DNA from: RGIG4140 sp045638265
GTDB lineage: Bacteria; Pseudomonadota; Alphaproteobacteria; CAAHEQ01; UBA3637
DNA: 64,000 bases
Reading direction: 5' to 3'
Assembly: GCA_045638265.1 (NCBI GenBank)
Contig: JAZUBA010000044.1
Span: 273,004-337,003, forward strand
Shown piece after piece: positions 53,473-62,483 of this stretch. The position numbers and the translations under genes were made by a program. Numbering within the stretch: the stretch's first letter is position 1; the number at the start of each line of letters is the position of its first letter. The notes under the pieces were generated by a model. That model had not been told where the DNA came from, did no database searches, and saw only the letters and a list, made by a program, of their open reading frames with translations.

Positions 53473-53778
53473 ATGAAATATAAATCAAAAGACATTCAAG
53501 ACGGTAAAGAAATCTTTTTTTCTGATTCGTTTACATTTCGTGATCATGACACATTTTTTGAAATTGTTTCATTAATCAAATCAGCCAAAGTACGCAAAAT
53601 TGTATTTGATTTGACTGAATGTGATTTTATTGATTCAGCTGCATTAGGTATGTTTGTTATTGCTCACGATGAAGCATCTTCACAATCTGTATCATTATCA
53701 ATTCGTGGTGTTAAAGGTAAGGTCAAAGACGTTATGTACGCTGCCCGTTTTGATAGTTTATACGTTTTTGAAGACTAA
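53473..53778 (+). CDS. STAS-domain protein (anti-sigma factor antagonist-like)
   Basis: 101 residues, a single STAS fold. 'IVFDLTECDFIDSAALGMFVIAHDEA' holds the DSxxLG site whose Ser is phosphorylated in SpoIIAA/RsbV proteins. The family relays signals by releasing sigma factors or other partners from anti-sigma kinases. No kinase or phosphatase partner is adjacent, so the circuit is unknown. The ribosome site AAGGAGGG is very strong. In this gene the basic 'KGKVKDVMYAARFDSLYVFED' end is typical of RsbV-like proteins. Confidence 0.88.
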   Translation: MKYKSKDIQDGKEIFFSDSFTFRDHDTFFEIVSLIKSAKVRKIVFDLTECDFIDSAALGMFVIAHDEASSQSVSLSIRGVKGKVKDVMYAARFDSLYVFED

Positions 53779-53966
53779 TTTAATCATATTTTTAAAACAA
53801 CTTAAAAATTATTTTTACTTATTGTAAAATAGTTTTTAGGTTGTTTTTTTATACATAAAACAATTTCAAATAGCCTACACTTTCATTTTACATATATATT
53901 TTTTTCAAAAAAACAAACATTTATCCGTGTTTTTTGAAAAAATTTAACGAAATATTAATTTTTATC

Positions 53967-53995
53967 TTGATTTTTTGTAAAACTTTTGCTAAATT
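53967..53995 (+). promoter_or_regulatory. Candidate promoter of the ankyrin gene
   Basis: TTGATT (53967-53972), a 17-base spacer and TAAATT (53990-53995), 39 bases before the ATG at 54034. The remaining stretch from 53779 is very AT-rich and holds no gene. Confidence 0.45.
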
Positions 53996-54033
53996 TACTA
54001 ACTTGTGATAAACAAAAGAATAATGATACTAAA

Positions 54034-54693
54034 ATGACAAATACAAGTAAAAAAATAAAACCTATTCACGAATTATCCGATGCTATATTAGATAATGATT
54101 TTGAAAGAGTACAAAAAGCAATTCAAAACGGTGCATTAGAAGAATCCAAAACTGTTCCGACTGATATAAGCTTATTAACAATTAAATCCTTATGGGAAAT
54201 GCAACCATTAATCAAGGCAATCAAACACAATGCTGATGATAATATTATTGATGCATTAGTACAAGGCGGAGCAACTTATGACATCCCTAATATATTCAAT
54301 TGTACAGGCCTTTATTTTGCAACAGTTGACGGAAATACAGCTCTTGTTTCCAAATTATTACAACTCAATGCGAATCCGAACATAACAAACAGTTTCGGCG
54401 AAACACCACTTCATATGGCTGTTTTATGCGGACATGCGGATTGTGTTAAAATATTATGCCAAGCACAAAACATTGATATAACCGTTCGTGATAATCACAA
54501 TCGGACAGCATGGGATTGTTGCGAAAATTTACACAACAGACGGTCTGCTTGTTCACGCAGTATTTCACAATACACCATTGATGAAATCAAAGCGACATTA
54601 AGTCAAAAAATGGGGGAAACACATACACCCAAAACCATTATACACAATAATATTGTTCGTCAAACGCAATCAAAAGAATTGGAACGAGCATAA
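54034..54693 (+). CDS. Ankyrin-repeat protein
   Basis: 219 residues from MTNTSKKIKPIHELSDAIL. At least three ankyrin repeats are visible between residues 40 and 175, the clearest being 'NCTGLYFATVDGNTALVSKLLQLNANPN' and 'FGETPLHMAVLCGHADCVKILCQAQNIDI'. No signal peptide is seen, so it is cytoplasmic unless exported by a specialised system. Ankyrin proteins are common in host-associated Alphaproteobacteria and can be effectors. The ribosome site is weak; an upstream in-frame start at 53986 is possible but would sit inside the candidate promoter. A strong terminator follows. Confidence 0.8.
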   Translation: MTNTSKKIKPIHELSDAILDNDFERVQKAIQNGALEESKTVPTDISLLTIKSLWEMQPLIKAIKHNADDNIIDALVQGGATYDIPNIFNCTGLYFATVDGNTALVSKLLQLNANPNITNSFGETPLHMAVLCGHADCVKILCQAQNIDITVRDNHNRTAWDCCENLHNRRSACSRSISQYTIDEIKATLSQKMGETHTPKTIIHNNIVRQTQSKELERA

Positions 54694-54715
54694 GATAATT
54701 CATTTTTAACAATAC

Positions 54716-54748
54716 AAAACGGCAGAAACACAATCTGCCGTTTTTTTT
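54716..54748 (+). terminator. Rho-independent terminator after the ankyrin gene
   Basis: An 11-bp stem (AAAACGGCAGA / TCTGCCGTTTT) followed by eight T residues. The next 185 bases before the pilin-like gene are AT-rich and hold only its promoter. Confidence 0.88.
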
Positions 54749-54865
54749 ATACACGCTATAATCTCATTGAAATTTAGCATACCTTTATTTTCCTTATATC
54801 GGCTTTATAATCTATTTTTTTTTAATATTTATTGAAATAAAAATGAATTTATCTTTAAAAAAATG

Positions 54866-54894
54866 TTGCACATAAACGTATCTTTTGATAAAAT
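54866..54894 (+). promoter_or_regulatory. Sigma70-like promoter of the pilin-like gene
   Basis: TTGCAC (54866-54871), a 17-base spacer and TAAAAT (54889-54894), 39 bases before the ATG. An AAGGAG box lies about 12 bases before the ATG. Confidence 0.6.
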
Positions 54895-54933
54895 TATTTT
54901 ATTCATATATTTATCAAGGAGTTAAATATAAAA

Positions 54934-57516
54934 ATGTTTCAAAAAATCAATGAATTAGGTCGTTCAATGGTAGAAATACTGGGAGTTTTGGCCGTTGTAG
55001 GTGTTCTTTCAATTGGTGCGATTCAAGGTTATCGCTATGCGTTTAATAAATATCAGGCCAACGAAACCATTAATGAATTAAATATTCGGGTAAATGATAT
55101 TTCATTTCGCATGGAGCAATTAATTGAAAATAATTTTGTCGGCATAATTGATATGGATATGGGAGACACCACCAAAACCGGTTATCCCGTTGTCGCCCGA
55201 ACTCATCCTCAATATATTGATTACTTTGAATTATTTGTTTCCAATGTACCAACAGATATTTGCAAACAAATGTTGCAATCAAATTGGAATTTGCCTTATT
55301 CTACCTTTGTGAACGTTACACCTTTTGAAGGTGATGTATCTATTTGTGAAGAAGAACCAACCGTTACCATTGCTTATGAGTTTTATAAAGATTTATTACC
55401 TGACGGAGAGGTTCCGGAAAATGAACAACACGAAACACAACGGTGTAATCATGCCAATCACTGCAAATGCGGTTCGTGTGATCAACAAACAGGATTGTGT
55501 TTTTCGGATTGTACAAGCAGTGAAGCATGCGTCAGAGACATTAATGATGCCCGTTGGTATAAATGTTGCCCTAAATCAAAAGTATCCGGAGATTATTGTT
55601 GTGAGTCTGTTGATGCAAATGGTTCTTGTTGTGATACCGGTAATGTTTGTTGTCCGCCTGACGCACCATTAAAAGATGCCAATGGCCGATGTCAACCCTG
55701 TGATGGTTTGGCTTGGTATAATATGACAGGTATCGGCGAACGATGTACACAAGTTTGCCCCGACAGATTTTTATTAAACAACAAAGAATGTGGTATGCCA
55801 TGTGGAAAAGATTTACCTATGTTACATACCGATAAAATTTGTTACGGATGTGATACACCCAAACCGATTGCACTTTCATCTTTAAACGGTGATTGCACAA
55901 CACTCTGCCCCAACCGAAAAGTTGGAGGAACAAACAATGCTTATTGTGTTTTAAATGAATGTCCCGAAGACAAACCGATTTTGTTAAAAACAGGCGAATG
56001 TATGCCTTGCGATAGTGGCCCTTTGTCTTATAACGTTGTTGATTCTCGTAAATGTATTGCCTCTTGTCCAAATTGGGTTATCCCTCAAACAAAACACGGC
56101 TATACCTTTTGTGCGCCTGAATGTCCTGCGGATAAACCATTGATGGATTTTTATGGAAATTGCCATTCTTGTACCACAACGGCATCTGTTGATGTTGATA
56201 GCAGAACAAGTGCCTGTAAAGCAACTTGCCCTAACCGTGTTTTAAAAGATCCGTATTATTGTATTATGCCTCCCTGTCCTGCTGACAAGCCATTAATGGC
56301 ACTAGATGGAACTTGCCATGATTGCGAAACAGATACAGCTATCTTATTATCAGGCGTTATTGGAGGTACTTGCACCGAAGTTTGTCCGACACGTCAAATT
56401 GGCGGTAAAGATATGGCTTATTGTGTTAAAGAAACTTGTACATCGGAAAAACCATTATCTGATTCAACAGGAAAATGCTATCCTTGTGATACATCGGTAT
56501 CTATTCCGATTTCTGCTTTAAGTGATACTTGTACCAATTTATGCCCTGACCGAAAAGTAGGCGGATCAAATAATGCTTACTGTATATTAAAAGAATGTCC
56601 GGCTGATAAACCGATTTTATTACAAACAGGAGAATGTAAACCTTGTGATGCCCCACCGTTAGAAAATGTTGTAGATGCCCGCAAATGTGTTGAATCTTGT
56701 CCTAATCGTGTCATTCCGCAACACAAACACGGTTATACCTTTTGTGCACCCAAATGTCCGGCAGAAACGCCGTTAATGAGTTATTATGGCAAATGTTACG
56801 CCTGTAATGTTAATGATGCTATTGATGTAGACAATCGGGAAAGTACATGTAATCAAGATTGTCCAAATCGCATTGTCCGTCCTGAATATTATTGTGTCAA
56901 ATCTTGTTCGGGAACAACTCCTCTTATGGATACAAGCTACCTATGTAATGACTGTAATACAGACAAAGCCATTCCGATAAAAACACTTAATGGCGAGTGT
57001 TCAACATTATGTCCGAATCGAGTTATCGGAGGAAGCAATAACGCCTATTGTGTCAAAGCAGATTGTCCGTCAGATAAACCATTGCGGTTAAAAAACGGTA
57101 CTTGTGTTGCTTGCGGAACAACAGGTCCGGTTAAAGATTTATTAAATCCAAACGATTGTTCTACACTGTGTTCAGGCCATACAATTGCCAGTTCGCTCTA
57201 TCCCAATAACTGTATGCCACCCTGTCCGACAGATAAACCGTTACAGGATGCTGCCGGAAATTGTTATTCGTGCAACCATGTTTCTGATGTGAATATGGAT
57301 GGTTTACCGGCAGGATATTGTTCTAAAACATGTATTAATCGTGATACGGTAGATAAAAGATGCGTTCGCCTCAAATGTCAAGATGGCTATTTTGAAGATG
57401 TTGGCGGTAATTGCTATCCTTGCAATATTGCCACCCCGGTAGATGTTGCCGGTGATGAAGCAAAATGCACTATTTGCTTAAACAGAAAAGTAGAAGGTAA
57501 TTATTGTGTCTTTTAG
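54934..57516 (+). CDS. Type IV pilin-like protein with long cysteine-rich repeat domain
   Basis: 860 residues. The N-terminus MFQKINELG then RSMVEILGVLAVVGVLS is a class-III (prepilin) signal: cleavage is expected after Gly9, and mature residue 5 is the conserved Glu. The pilin helix and a short head run to about residue 160. From about 165 onward the protein is packed with cysteines in about eleven modules of 55-75 residues. The consensus is CPxDKPL, a Gly-x-Cys-x-x-Cys pair, then Cys-x3-Cys-Pro-Asn-Arg and a closing Tyr-Cys. A larger block containing two adjacent modules recurs after about 213 residues (NNAYC near 335 and 548). It would be anchored or assembled as a pseudopilin and project a disulfide-rich stalk. 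No assembly gene is adjacent. Confidence 0.85.
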   Translation: MFQKINELGRSMVEILGVLAVVGVLSIGAIQGYRYAFNKYQANETINELNIRVNDISFRMEQLIENNFVGIIDMDMGDTTKTGYPVVARTHPQYIDYFELFVSNVPTDICKQMLQSNWNLPYSTFVNVTPFEGDVSICEEEPTVTIAYEFYKDLLPDGEVPENEQHETQRCNHANHCKCGSCDQQTGLCFSDCTSSEACVRDINDARWYKCCPKSKVSGDYCCESVDANGSCCDTGNVCCPPDAPLKDANGRCQPCDGLAWYNMTGIGERCTQVCPDRFLLNNKECGMPCGKDLPMLHTDKICYGCDTPKPIALSSLNGDCTTLCPNRKVGGTNNAYCVLNECPEDKPILLKTGECMPCDSGPLSYNVVDSRKCIASCPNWVIPQTKHGYTFCAPECPADKPLMDFYGNCHSCTTTASVDVDSRTSACKATCPNRVLKDPYYCIMPPCPADKPLMALDGTCHDCETDTAILLSGVIGGTCTEVCPTRQIGGKDMAYCVKETCTSEKPLSDSTGKCYPCDTSVSIPISALSDTCTNLCPDRKVGGSNNAYCILKECPADKPILLQTGECKPCDAPPLENVVDARKCVESCPNRVIPQHKHGYTFCAPKCPAETPLMSYYGKCYACNVNDAIDVDNRESTCNQDCPNRIVRPEYYCVKSCSGTTPLMDTSYLCNDCNTDKAIPIKTLNGECSTLCPNRVIGGSNNAYCVKADCPSDKPLRLKNGTCVACGTTGPVKDLLNPNDCSTLCSGHTIASSLYPNNCMPPCPTDKPLQDAAGNCYSCNHVSDVNMDGLPAGYCSKTCINRDTVDKRCVRLKCQDGYFEDVGGNCYPCNIATPVDVAGDEAKCTICLNRKVEGNYCVF

Positions 57517-57533
57517 ATAATTGATGGTATAAA

Positions 57534-57565
57534 AAAATCCTCTCTGTACACGAGAGGATTTTTTA
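57534..57565. terminator. Bidirectional terminator between the pilin-like and hydrolase genes
   Basis: A 10-bp stem (AAATCCTCTC / GAGAGGATTT) with a seven-base loop and T-runs on both strands, between converging genes. Confidence 0.88.
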
Positions 57566-57579
57566 TACATTAGAAATAT

Positions 57580-58407
57580 TTATTTTTCCTGCAACCATTC
57601 GCCGACAGATTGAATAAATCCATATTGCGATAAATTAGAATGTTCCCCATTTTCTGATGTAAAAAACATTTTAGGATGATTTGCTTCTTCATACAATTGC
57701 CATCCATGATGATAAGGAACCGTCTTATCTTTTTGTCCGTGAGCTAAAAACAAACGTGTGTTAATTTGTTTGATATATTGATTTGACGGGTGTTTGTTTT
57801 TTAAAATAACAGAGATAGGATATAATCCTTTAACATACTCCTTAGCCATTTGTTCAATAGAGAAAAAGGGCGCTTCTAATATGACACCGTTTAACGGTTT
57901 ACTTTTAGGTTGTTGTGCAGCCACATAAACAGCACTATATGTCCCTAATGAATGACCATAGGCAACAATTTGCTGATTTGATATACCAATACTGTTTAAA
58001 TATTTAACAGCTGTTTTAGCATCTGTTTCCATTTGTTGTTGAGAGGGAATTCCTTTTATATCCCCATATCCGACATATTCCGTTAACAATAATCCATATC
58101 CTGCCTCATAAAAAGCTTTTAATCGTGACGCATGATATTCGGCATATTTAATATTTCCGTGAAAATAAACAAGTGTTTGTTTCCCTTTTTCTGCTTTAAG
58201 ATACCACGCATATACTTTTTTACCAGAGGGCAAAAAATAGGATACTTCCTGAAATTTCGGCATTTGTTGCATAAATTCTCTTATATCTCGTTGTGTCGGA
58301 TGATAAATAAGTTTATCTTGTTGAACATATAATATAATACCAAAAGCAACATACATTATTATCAAACAAATGATGATAACAATACTTTTTTTGAAAAATT
58401 GTTTCAT
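57580..58407 (-). CDS. Alpha/beta hydrolase, membrane-anchored (BEM46-like)
   Basis: 275 residues. An N-terminal membrane helix (about 8-27) leads to 'KLIYHPTQRD', then 'TLVYFHGNIKYAEYHASRLKAFYEAGYGLLLTEYVGYGDIKG', the nucleophile elbow GHSLGTYSAVY (Ser near residue 153), the Asp in 'FLAHGQKDKTVPYHHG' and the His in 'ENGEHSNLSQYG'. The triad is complete. Family members are esterases or lipases with poorly known substrates; the active domain is probably periplasmic. It is alone between a shared terminator and uvrB. Confidence 0.87.
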   Translation of the reverse strand: MKQFFKKSIVIIICLIIMYVAFGIILYVQQDKLIYHPTQRDIREFMQQMPKFQEVSYFLPSGKKVYAWYLKAEKGKQTLVYFHGNIKYAEYHASRLKAFYEAGYGLLLTEYVGYGDIKGIPSQQQMETDAKTAVKYLNSIGISNQQIVAYGHSLGTYSAVYVAAQQPKSKPLNGVILEAPFFSIEQMAKEYVKGLYPISVILKNKHPSNQYIKQINTRLFLAHGQKDKTVPYHHGWQLYEEANHPKMFFTSENGEHSNLSQYGFIQSVGEWLQEK

Positions 58408-58427
58408 TTTACCCTACTTACTAATTA

Positions 58428-60464
58428 TTAAGCCAAATCTTGTACCATCATTTCTTCTAATTTATGAATTTTATCACGCAAAGCAGCAGCTTCTTCAAAA
58501 TTAAGGTCATCAGCCGCTTTCAACATTTTTTTGCGTAATGTTTCTATGAGTTCCGGTACACTTTCTACTTTATCAACACTAAATGTCACATTTTGATTTT
58601 TGTTCTTATCATTACCACCGACCAAATCATTAAAATCCTGAATTAAATCAGGAATGGCTTTTGAAATACCCTTAGGCGTAATATTGTGTTCTTTATTAAA
58701 TGCCATTTGTTTTTCCCGACGACGATTTGTTTCGTTAACGGCTGTTTCTATGGAACGTGTTATTTTGTCGGCATATAGAATAACACGACCGTTTGCATTA
58801 CGGGCGGCTCGTCCGATTGTTTGAATTAAAGACGTAGCCGAACGCAAAAACCCTTCCTTATCCGCATCTAAAATAGCAACTAATTCCACTTCGGGAATAT
58901 CCAAACCTTCTCTTAACAAGTTAATACCAACCAAAACTTCAAACGTCCCTAATCTTAAATCACGAATAATCTGGATACGTTCCAGTGTATCAATATCCGA
59001 ATGTAAATAGCGTACTTTAATCCCGTTTTCCCGTAAATATTCAGTTAAATCTTCTGCCATTTTTTTTGTCAGGGTTGTAACCAATACCCGCCCGCCTCGT
59101 TTACTGATTTCTTGACATTCCGCCATCAAATCTTCCACCTGATGCGTTACAGGACGAATAATACATTCGGGGTCAAGTAATCCTGTCGGACGAATAATCT
59201 GTTCAACGAAAACCCCCTGCGTTTGTTCCAGTTCAAATTGTGCCGGCGTTGCCGAAACAAAAATTGTGCGAGGACGCATGGCATTCCATTCTTCAAATTT
59301 AAGCGGACGATTATCTTTGCAACTGGGTAAACGAAACCCATAATCTGACAAAGTTGTTTTACGTGATAAGTCGCCCCGATACATAGCACCTAATTGTGGA
59401 ACCGTTACATGACTTTCATCAATAAAAATTAAAGCATCTTCAGGCAAATATTCAAACAATGTCGGCGGGGCTTCTCCGGCTTTTCGTCCGGTTAAATGGC
59501 GGGAATAATTTTCAATACCCTTGCAAGAACCTGTTGTTTCCAACATTTCCAAATCATATTTTGTACGAGAAGCCAACCGTTGCGACTCCAAAAGTTGATT
59601 ATTTGAATCAAAAAAAGCCAAACGTTCTTTTAATTCTGCTTTAATCGTTTTAATTGCCTGAGATAATGCCGGACGAGGTGTAACATAGTGACTGGCAGGG
59701 AAAACAGTAATTTCCGGCAATTCTAATTTCTTTTTACCTGTTAACGGGTCAAATTCAAAAATAGATTCAATCTCATCACCAAAAAAATTAATTCGCCATG
59801 CTAAATCTTCATAGTGAGAAGGGAAAATATCCAACACATCACCGTTAATTCTGAAACAACCCCGTTCAAATGCCAAATCATTCCGTTTATATTGCAATTC
59901 AACCAATCGGCGTGTGATATCTTTTAAATCAACGGTTGTCTCTTTTTTAAGTGAAAACGCCATTGAAGAATAGGATTCGGCAGAACCTAAACCGTAGATA
60001 CAAGAAACAGACGAAACGATAATAACATCTCGTCTTTCCAAAATATGACGAGTCGCAGCGTGCCTTAATCGGTCAATTTGTTCATTGATTGCCGAGTCTT
60101 TTTCAATATATGTATCTGTTCGGGGAATATACGCTTCCGGTTGATAATAATCATAATATGAAACAAAATATTCAACGGCATTATCGGGAAAAAATGTTTT
60201 CATTTCAGCATATAATTGAGCAGCCAAAGTTTTGTTGTGTGCTAAAATCAGAGTCGGACGCTGAATTTGCTGAATAACATGAGCCATTGTAAATGTTTTA
60301 CCCGAACCGGTAATACCCAACAATACCTGATTGCGTTCATTATTATTTAACCCTTTTACCAATTCTTGAATAGCTCTTGGTTGGTCGCCTGCCGGTTGAA
60401 AATCGGAATGCAATTTAAAACCTGCATCACCAGACAAATTTGGACGTTGATATAACGGAATCAT
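58428..60464 (-). CDS. uvrB: Excinuclease ABC subunit B
   Basis: 678 residues. Walker A GITGSGKT near residue 48, the DNA-wedging beta-hairpin 'FVSYYDYYQPEAYIPRTDTYIEKD', 'IFIDESHVTVPQLGAMYRGD' with helicase motif II, and 'LIQTIGRAARNANGRVILYAD' (motif VI). The C-terminal UVR motif is 'LNFEEAAALRDKIHKLEEMM'. It verifies damage in nucleotide excision repair with UvrA and UvrC. The start is set at the ATG at 60464, six bases from AGGAG; the GTG at 60467, one codon before, is only three bases from it. Confidence 0.97.
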   Translation of the reverse strand: MIPLYQRPNLSGDAGFKLHSDFQPAGDQPRAIQELVKGLNNNERNQVLLGITGSGKTFTMAHVIQQIQRPTLILAHNKTLAAQLYAEMKTFFPDNAVEYFVSYYDYYQPEAYIPRTDTYIEKDSAINEQIDRLRHAATRHILERRDVIIVSSVSCIYGLGSAESYSSMAFSLKKETTVDLKDITRRLVELQYKRNDLAFERGCFRINGDVLDIFPSHYEDLAWRINFFGDEIESIFEFDPLTGKKKLELPEITVFPASHYVTPRPALSQAIKTIKAELKERLAFFDSNNQLLESQRLASRTKYDLEMLETTGSCKGIENYSRHLTGRKAGEAPPTLFEYLPEDALIFIDESHVTVPQLGAMYRGDLSRKTTLSDYGFRLPSCKDNRPLKFEEWNAMRPRTIFVSATPAQFELEQTQGVFVEQIIRPTGLLDPECIIRPVTHQVEDLMAECQEISKRGGRVLVTTLTKKMAEDLTEYLRENGIKVRYLHSDIDTLERIQIIRDLRLGTFEVLVGINLLREGLDIPEVELVAILDADKEGFLRSATSLIQTIGRAARNANGRVILYADKITRSIETAVNETNRRREKQMAFNKEHNITPKGISKAIPDLIQDFNDLVGGNDKNKNQNVTFSVDKVESVPELIETLRKKMLKAADDLNFEEAAALRDKIHKLEEMMVQDLA

Positions 60465-60489
60465 CACAAACTCCTGTTAATAAAACGAC

Positions 60490-61653
60490 TTATTGTTTAT
60501 TATCATCAACTGATGTTTTATCAGAATCATTTTCATCAGATGATTGATTTTTCTGTAATTTATTTTTTAATTTTTCTGCTTTTTGAGAAACAACCGTTGA
60601 TAATTCATTTTTCAAAACACCCATACCTTCTTTAACATCTTTTAATGCCGCCCAAACAGATGTACTTTCACTTTTTCCCGATAAAAGTCTGTAACTACTA
60701 TATAAAACAACAAGTGCAATAAGGTATATATACAAAACAGATGTTTTAATTTCAGCAACTTTAATGGCAAGCATAGATAAAAACATAATCACAAAGGTTG
60801 TATAAAACAATTTTTTGACAATGCTTTTTAACGGAATATTTAACTCAAAAGCCTTTTCTGTTACAAATGAAACGGTTACGGGGAATAATCGACGATATGT
60901 ATATAAATTAAATCCGATTGCAACCAATATTTCCATAAGGCTAAAACCAAAAAAGAGAGGAATATAAACGGCTTGAACAGTATACATAAAGTGGAGTAAA
61001 ACATAACCGATAATCCAATTAAACAAAAACACTAGCGGAAATGTGTAAACCAAAATGCCCGTTTTTCTGTAAATACAAAACACAAACATATTTAACAGAA
61101 TAATTAAAATAAAACTACAAAAATAGGTGTACGGCACTACACCGACAAACGTTGCACAGGACAAGGACAAAATAACAAAAGCACATGTATTGGTAATATA
61201 TGAAAACAACGGAATTCTATCCAACACAGTATTAATTAAAATAATGACACACCAAAATAAGGCTCCCCCCAAACGTATAGCTACATTAACAGGTGTTATA
61301 AACTCACCACTTGGAGGTGGAATTAAAAAGGTAGCACCCAAACACAATAAAAACAAAACCAATATTTGCCATTTTGTGTCTTTTTTGAGCAAAAAAGGCA
61401 TTAATAAAAAAGCGAATCCAGTCAAAAACAAGAAAGAAACAAAAAACGGATCAGCAACTGATAAATTAGCAACTGAAAAAACAAAATTTAATACACCCAA
61501 GGATATCAGGAAAATAATACCCGTTATCCAAGAAAAGGTGATAATTTGTGTGTCCGGTTTTTTTTTAAGAATGCGAGGTAAAATGAACCACTTGACACTT
61601 CCGTAGAAAAAAAGACTGATAACCAGCAATATTCCTGCACTTAAAAGTGTCAT
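60490..61653 (-). CDS. Polytopic membrane protein of unknown function
   Basis: 387 residues with about ten hydrophobic segments over residues 1-325, then a hydrophilic helical tail of about 60 residues rich in Lys, Ser and Asp. No transporter signature is recognised. Motif-like points are 'PPPSGEFITPVNVAIRLGGALFW' and 'NTVLDRIPLFSYITNTCAFV'. It could be a transporter or a lipid-handling protein. A GGGAGATG ribosome site precedes the ATG. It lies between infA and uvrB on the same strand, 37 bases after infA. Confidence 0.65.
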   Translation of the reverse strand: MTLLSAGILLVISLFFYGSVKWFILPRILKKKPDTQIITFSWITGIIFLISLGVLNFVFSVANLSVADPFFVSFLFLTGFAFLLMPFLLKKDTKWQILVLFLLCLGATFLIPPPSGEFITPVNVAIRLGGALFWCVIILINTVLDRIPLFSYITNTCAFVILSLSCATFVGVVPYTYFCSFILIILLNMFVFCIYRKTGILVYTFPLVFLFNWIIGYVLLHFMYTVQAVYIPLFFGFSLMEILVAIGFNLYTYRRLFPVTVSFVTEKAFELNIPLKSIVKKLFYTTFVIMFLSMLAIKVAEIKTSVLYIYLIALVVLYSSYRLLSGKSESTSVWAALKDVKEGMGVLKNELSTVVSQKAEKLKNKLQKNQSSDENDSDKTSVDDNKQ

Positions 61654-61690
61654 ACATCATCTCCCTAAAAATAGTGTTTATTGCATAATA

Positions 61691-61912
61691 TTATGCTTTG
61701 TGTCTAAAAGCAATACGGCCTTTTGATAAATCGTATGGTGTCATTTCAATTTCAACTTTGTCTCCGACCATAACACGAATACGAAACTTCCGCATTTTTC
61801 CGGATGTATGAGCAATAATTTCGTGCCCGTTTTCTAATGTTACGCGAAAAGTTGCATTTGGTAATGCTTCTGTAACCGTACCTGTAAATTGTAATACTTC
61901 TTCTTTTGCCAT
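61691..61912 (-). CDS. infA: Translation initiation factor IF-1
   Basis: 73 residues. 'VLQFTGTVTEALPNATFRVTLENGHEIIAHTSGKMRKFRIRVMVGDKVEIEMTPYDLSKGRIAFRHK' is the entire S1-like fold of IF-1. It binds the ribosomal A site during initiation. AGGAG lies 7 bases before the ATG. rpmJ is upstream on the same strand but separated by its own terminator. Confidence 0.98.
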   Translation of the reverse strand: MAKEEVLQFTGTVTEALPNATFRVTLENGHEIIAHTSGKMRKFRIRVMVGDKVEIEMTPYDLSKGRIAFRHKA

Positions 61913-62037
61913 AAAAACTCCTCAAAAAAATAATAATTGGCTATATTATATATAATTTATCAAATATTTGCAAGTAAAAAAACAATATAAAAATCAAAAA
62001 CAAACATTCTTTAACAATATAATTGTTTTAAATACGA

Positions 62038-62060
62038 AAAAAGCCCTTTCGGGCTTTCTT
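62038..62060 (-). terminator. Rho-independent terminator of rpmJ
   Basis: On the minus strand AAAGCCC, loop GAAA, GGGCTTTTTT: a compact GNRA-loop stem with a T-run, 11 bases past the rpmJ stop. Confidence 0.85.
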
Positions 62061-62070
62061 TCACATATTA

Positions 62071-62196
62071 TTAACCTTGTCTAGCTTTTAATTTTGGTTT
62101 AGATTTGCTAATAACAAAAACAGCACCTCTGCGTTTAACAATTTGACAGCTTTTATCACGCATTTTTGCTGATCTTAAAGATGAACGCTTTTTCAT
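62071..62196 (-). CDS. rpmJ: 50S ribosomal protein L36 (zinc-less type)
   Basis: 41 residues, MKKRSSLRSAKMRDKSCQ followed by IVKRRGAVFVISKSKPKLKA and RQG. This is the 41-residue L36 variant that lacks the CxxC...C...H zinc site of the 37-38-residue form (only one Cys, at position 17), usual in Alphaproteobacteria. A GAAAGGG ribosome site, a consensus promoter and a terminator all frame it, so it is its own transcription unit. Confidence 0.95.
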   Translation of the reverse strand: MKKRSSLRSAKMRDKSCQIVKRRGAVFVISKSKPKLKARQG

Positions 62197-62237
62197 TGTA
62201 TTACCCTTTCCTAAATTTTATTGATGTTTGTGCAGAC

Positions 62238-62270
62238 AATATACAGAAAAAAAAACGTAATGTCAAGTAC
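62238..62270 (-). promoter_or_regulatory. Sigma70 promoter of rpmJ
   Basis: On the minus strand TTGACA (62266-62261), a 17-base spacer and TATATT (62243-62238), 41 bases before the ATG. The GTACTTGACATT context is shared with the ihfB promoter. Nothing else was seen in 62271-62440. Confidence 0.75.
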
Positions 62271-62449
62271 TTTTTTAAATTTTTTCCATCTATTTAATCA
62301 GATGACCTAAACTGATGTTATTCAATGCTATCAAAAATACCGGAGTCAACATTATAAAAAGATTAAGACAAATATCTCTATAACGGATAAAGTAACCGAT
62401 AAGTGTGAGAGGAATTATTAGCAACATTATGTAAAGACAAACACAGCCC

Positions 62450-62474
62450 CATAAAAAAAACATTATGGGGCTTT
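62450..62474. other. Hairpin past the 3' end of the repeat-protein gene
   Basis: A 10-bp inverted repeat (AGCCCCATAA / TTATGGGGCT) just beyond the stop of the minus-strand gene. On that strand the T-run is in the loop rather than after the stem; the plus strand has a short TTTT after it. It may end or protect the transcript. Confidence 0.5.
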
Positions 62475-62483
62475 TAAACGGTC

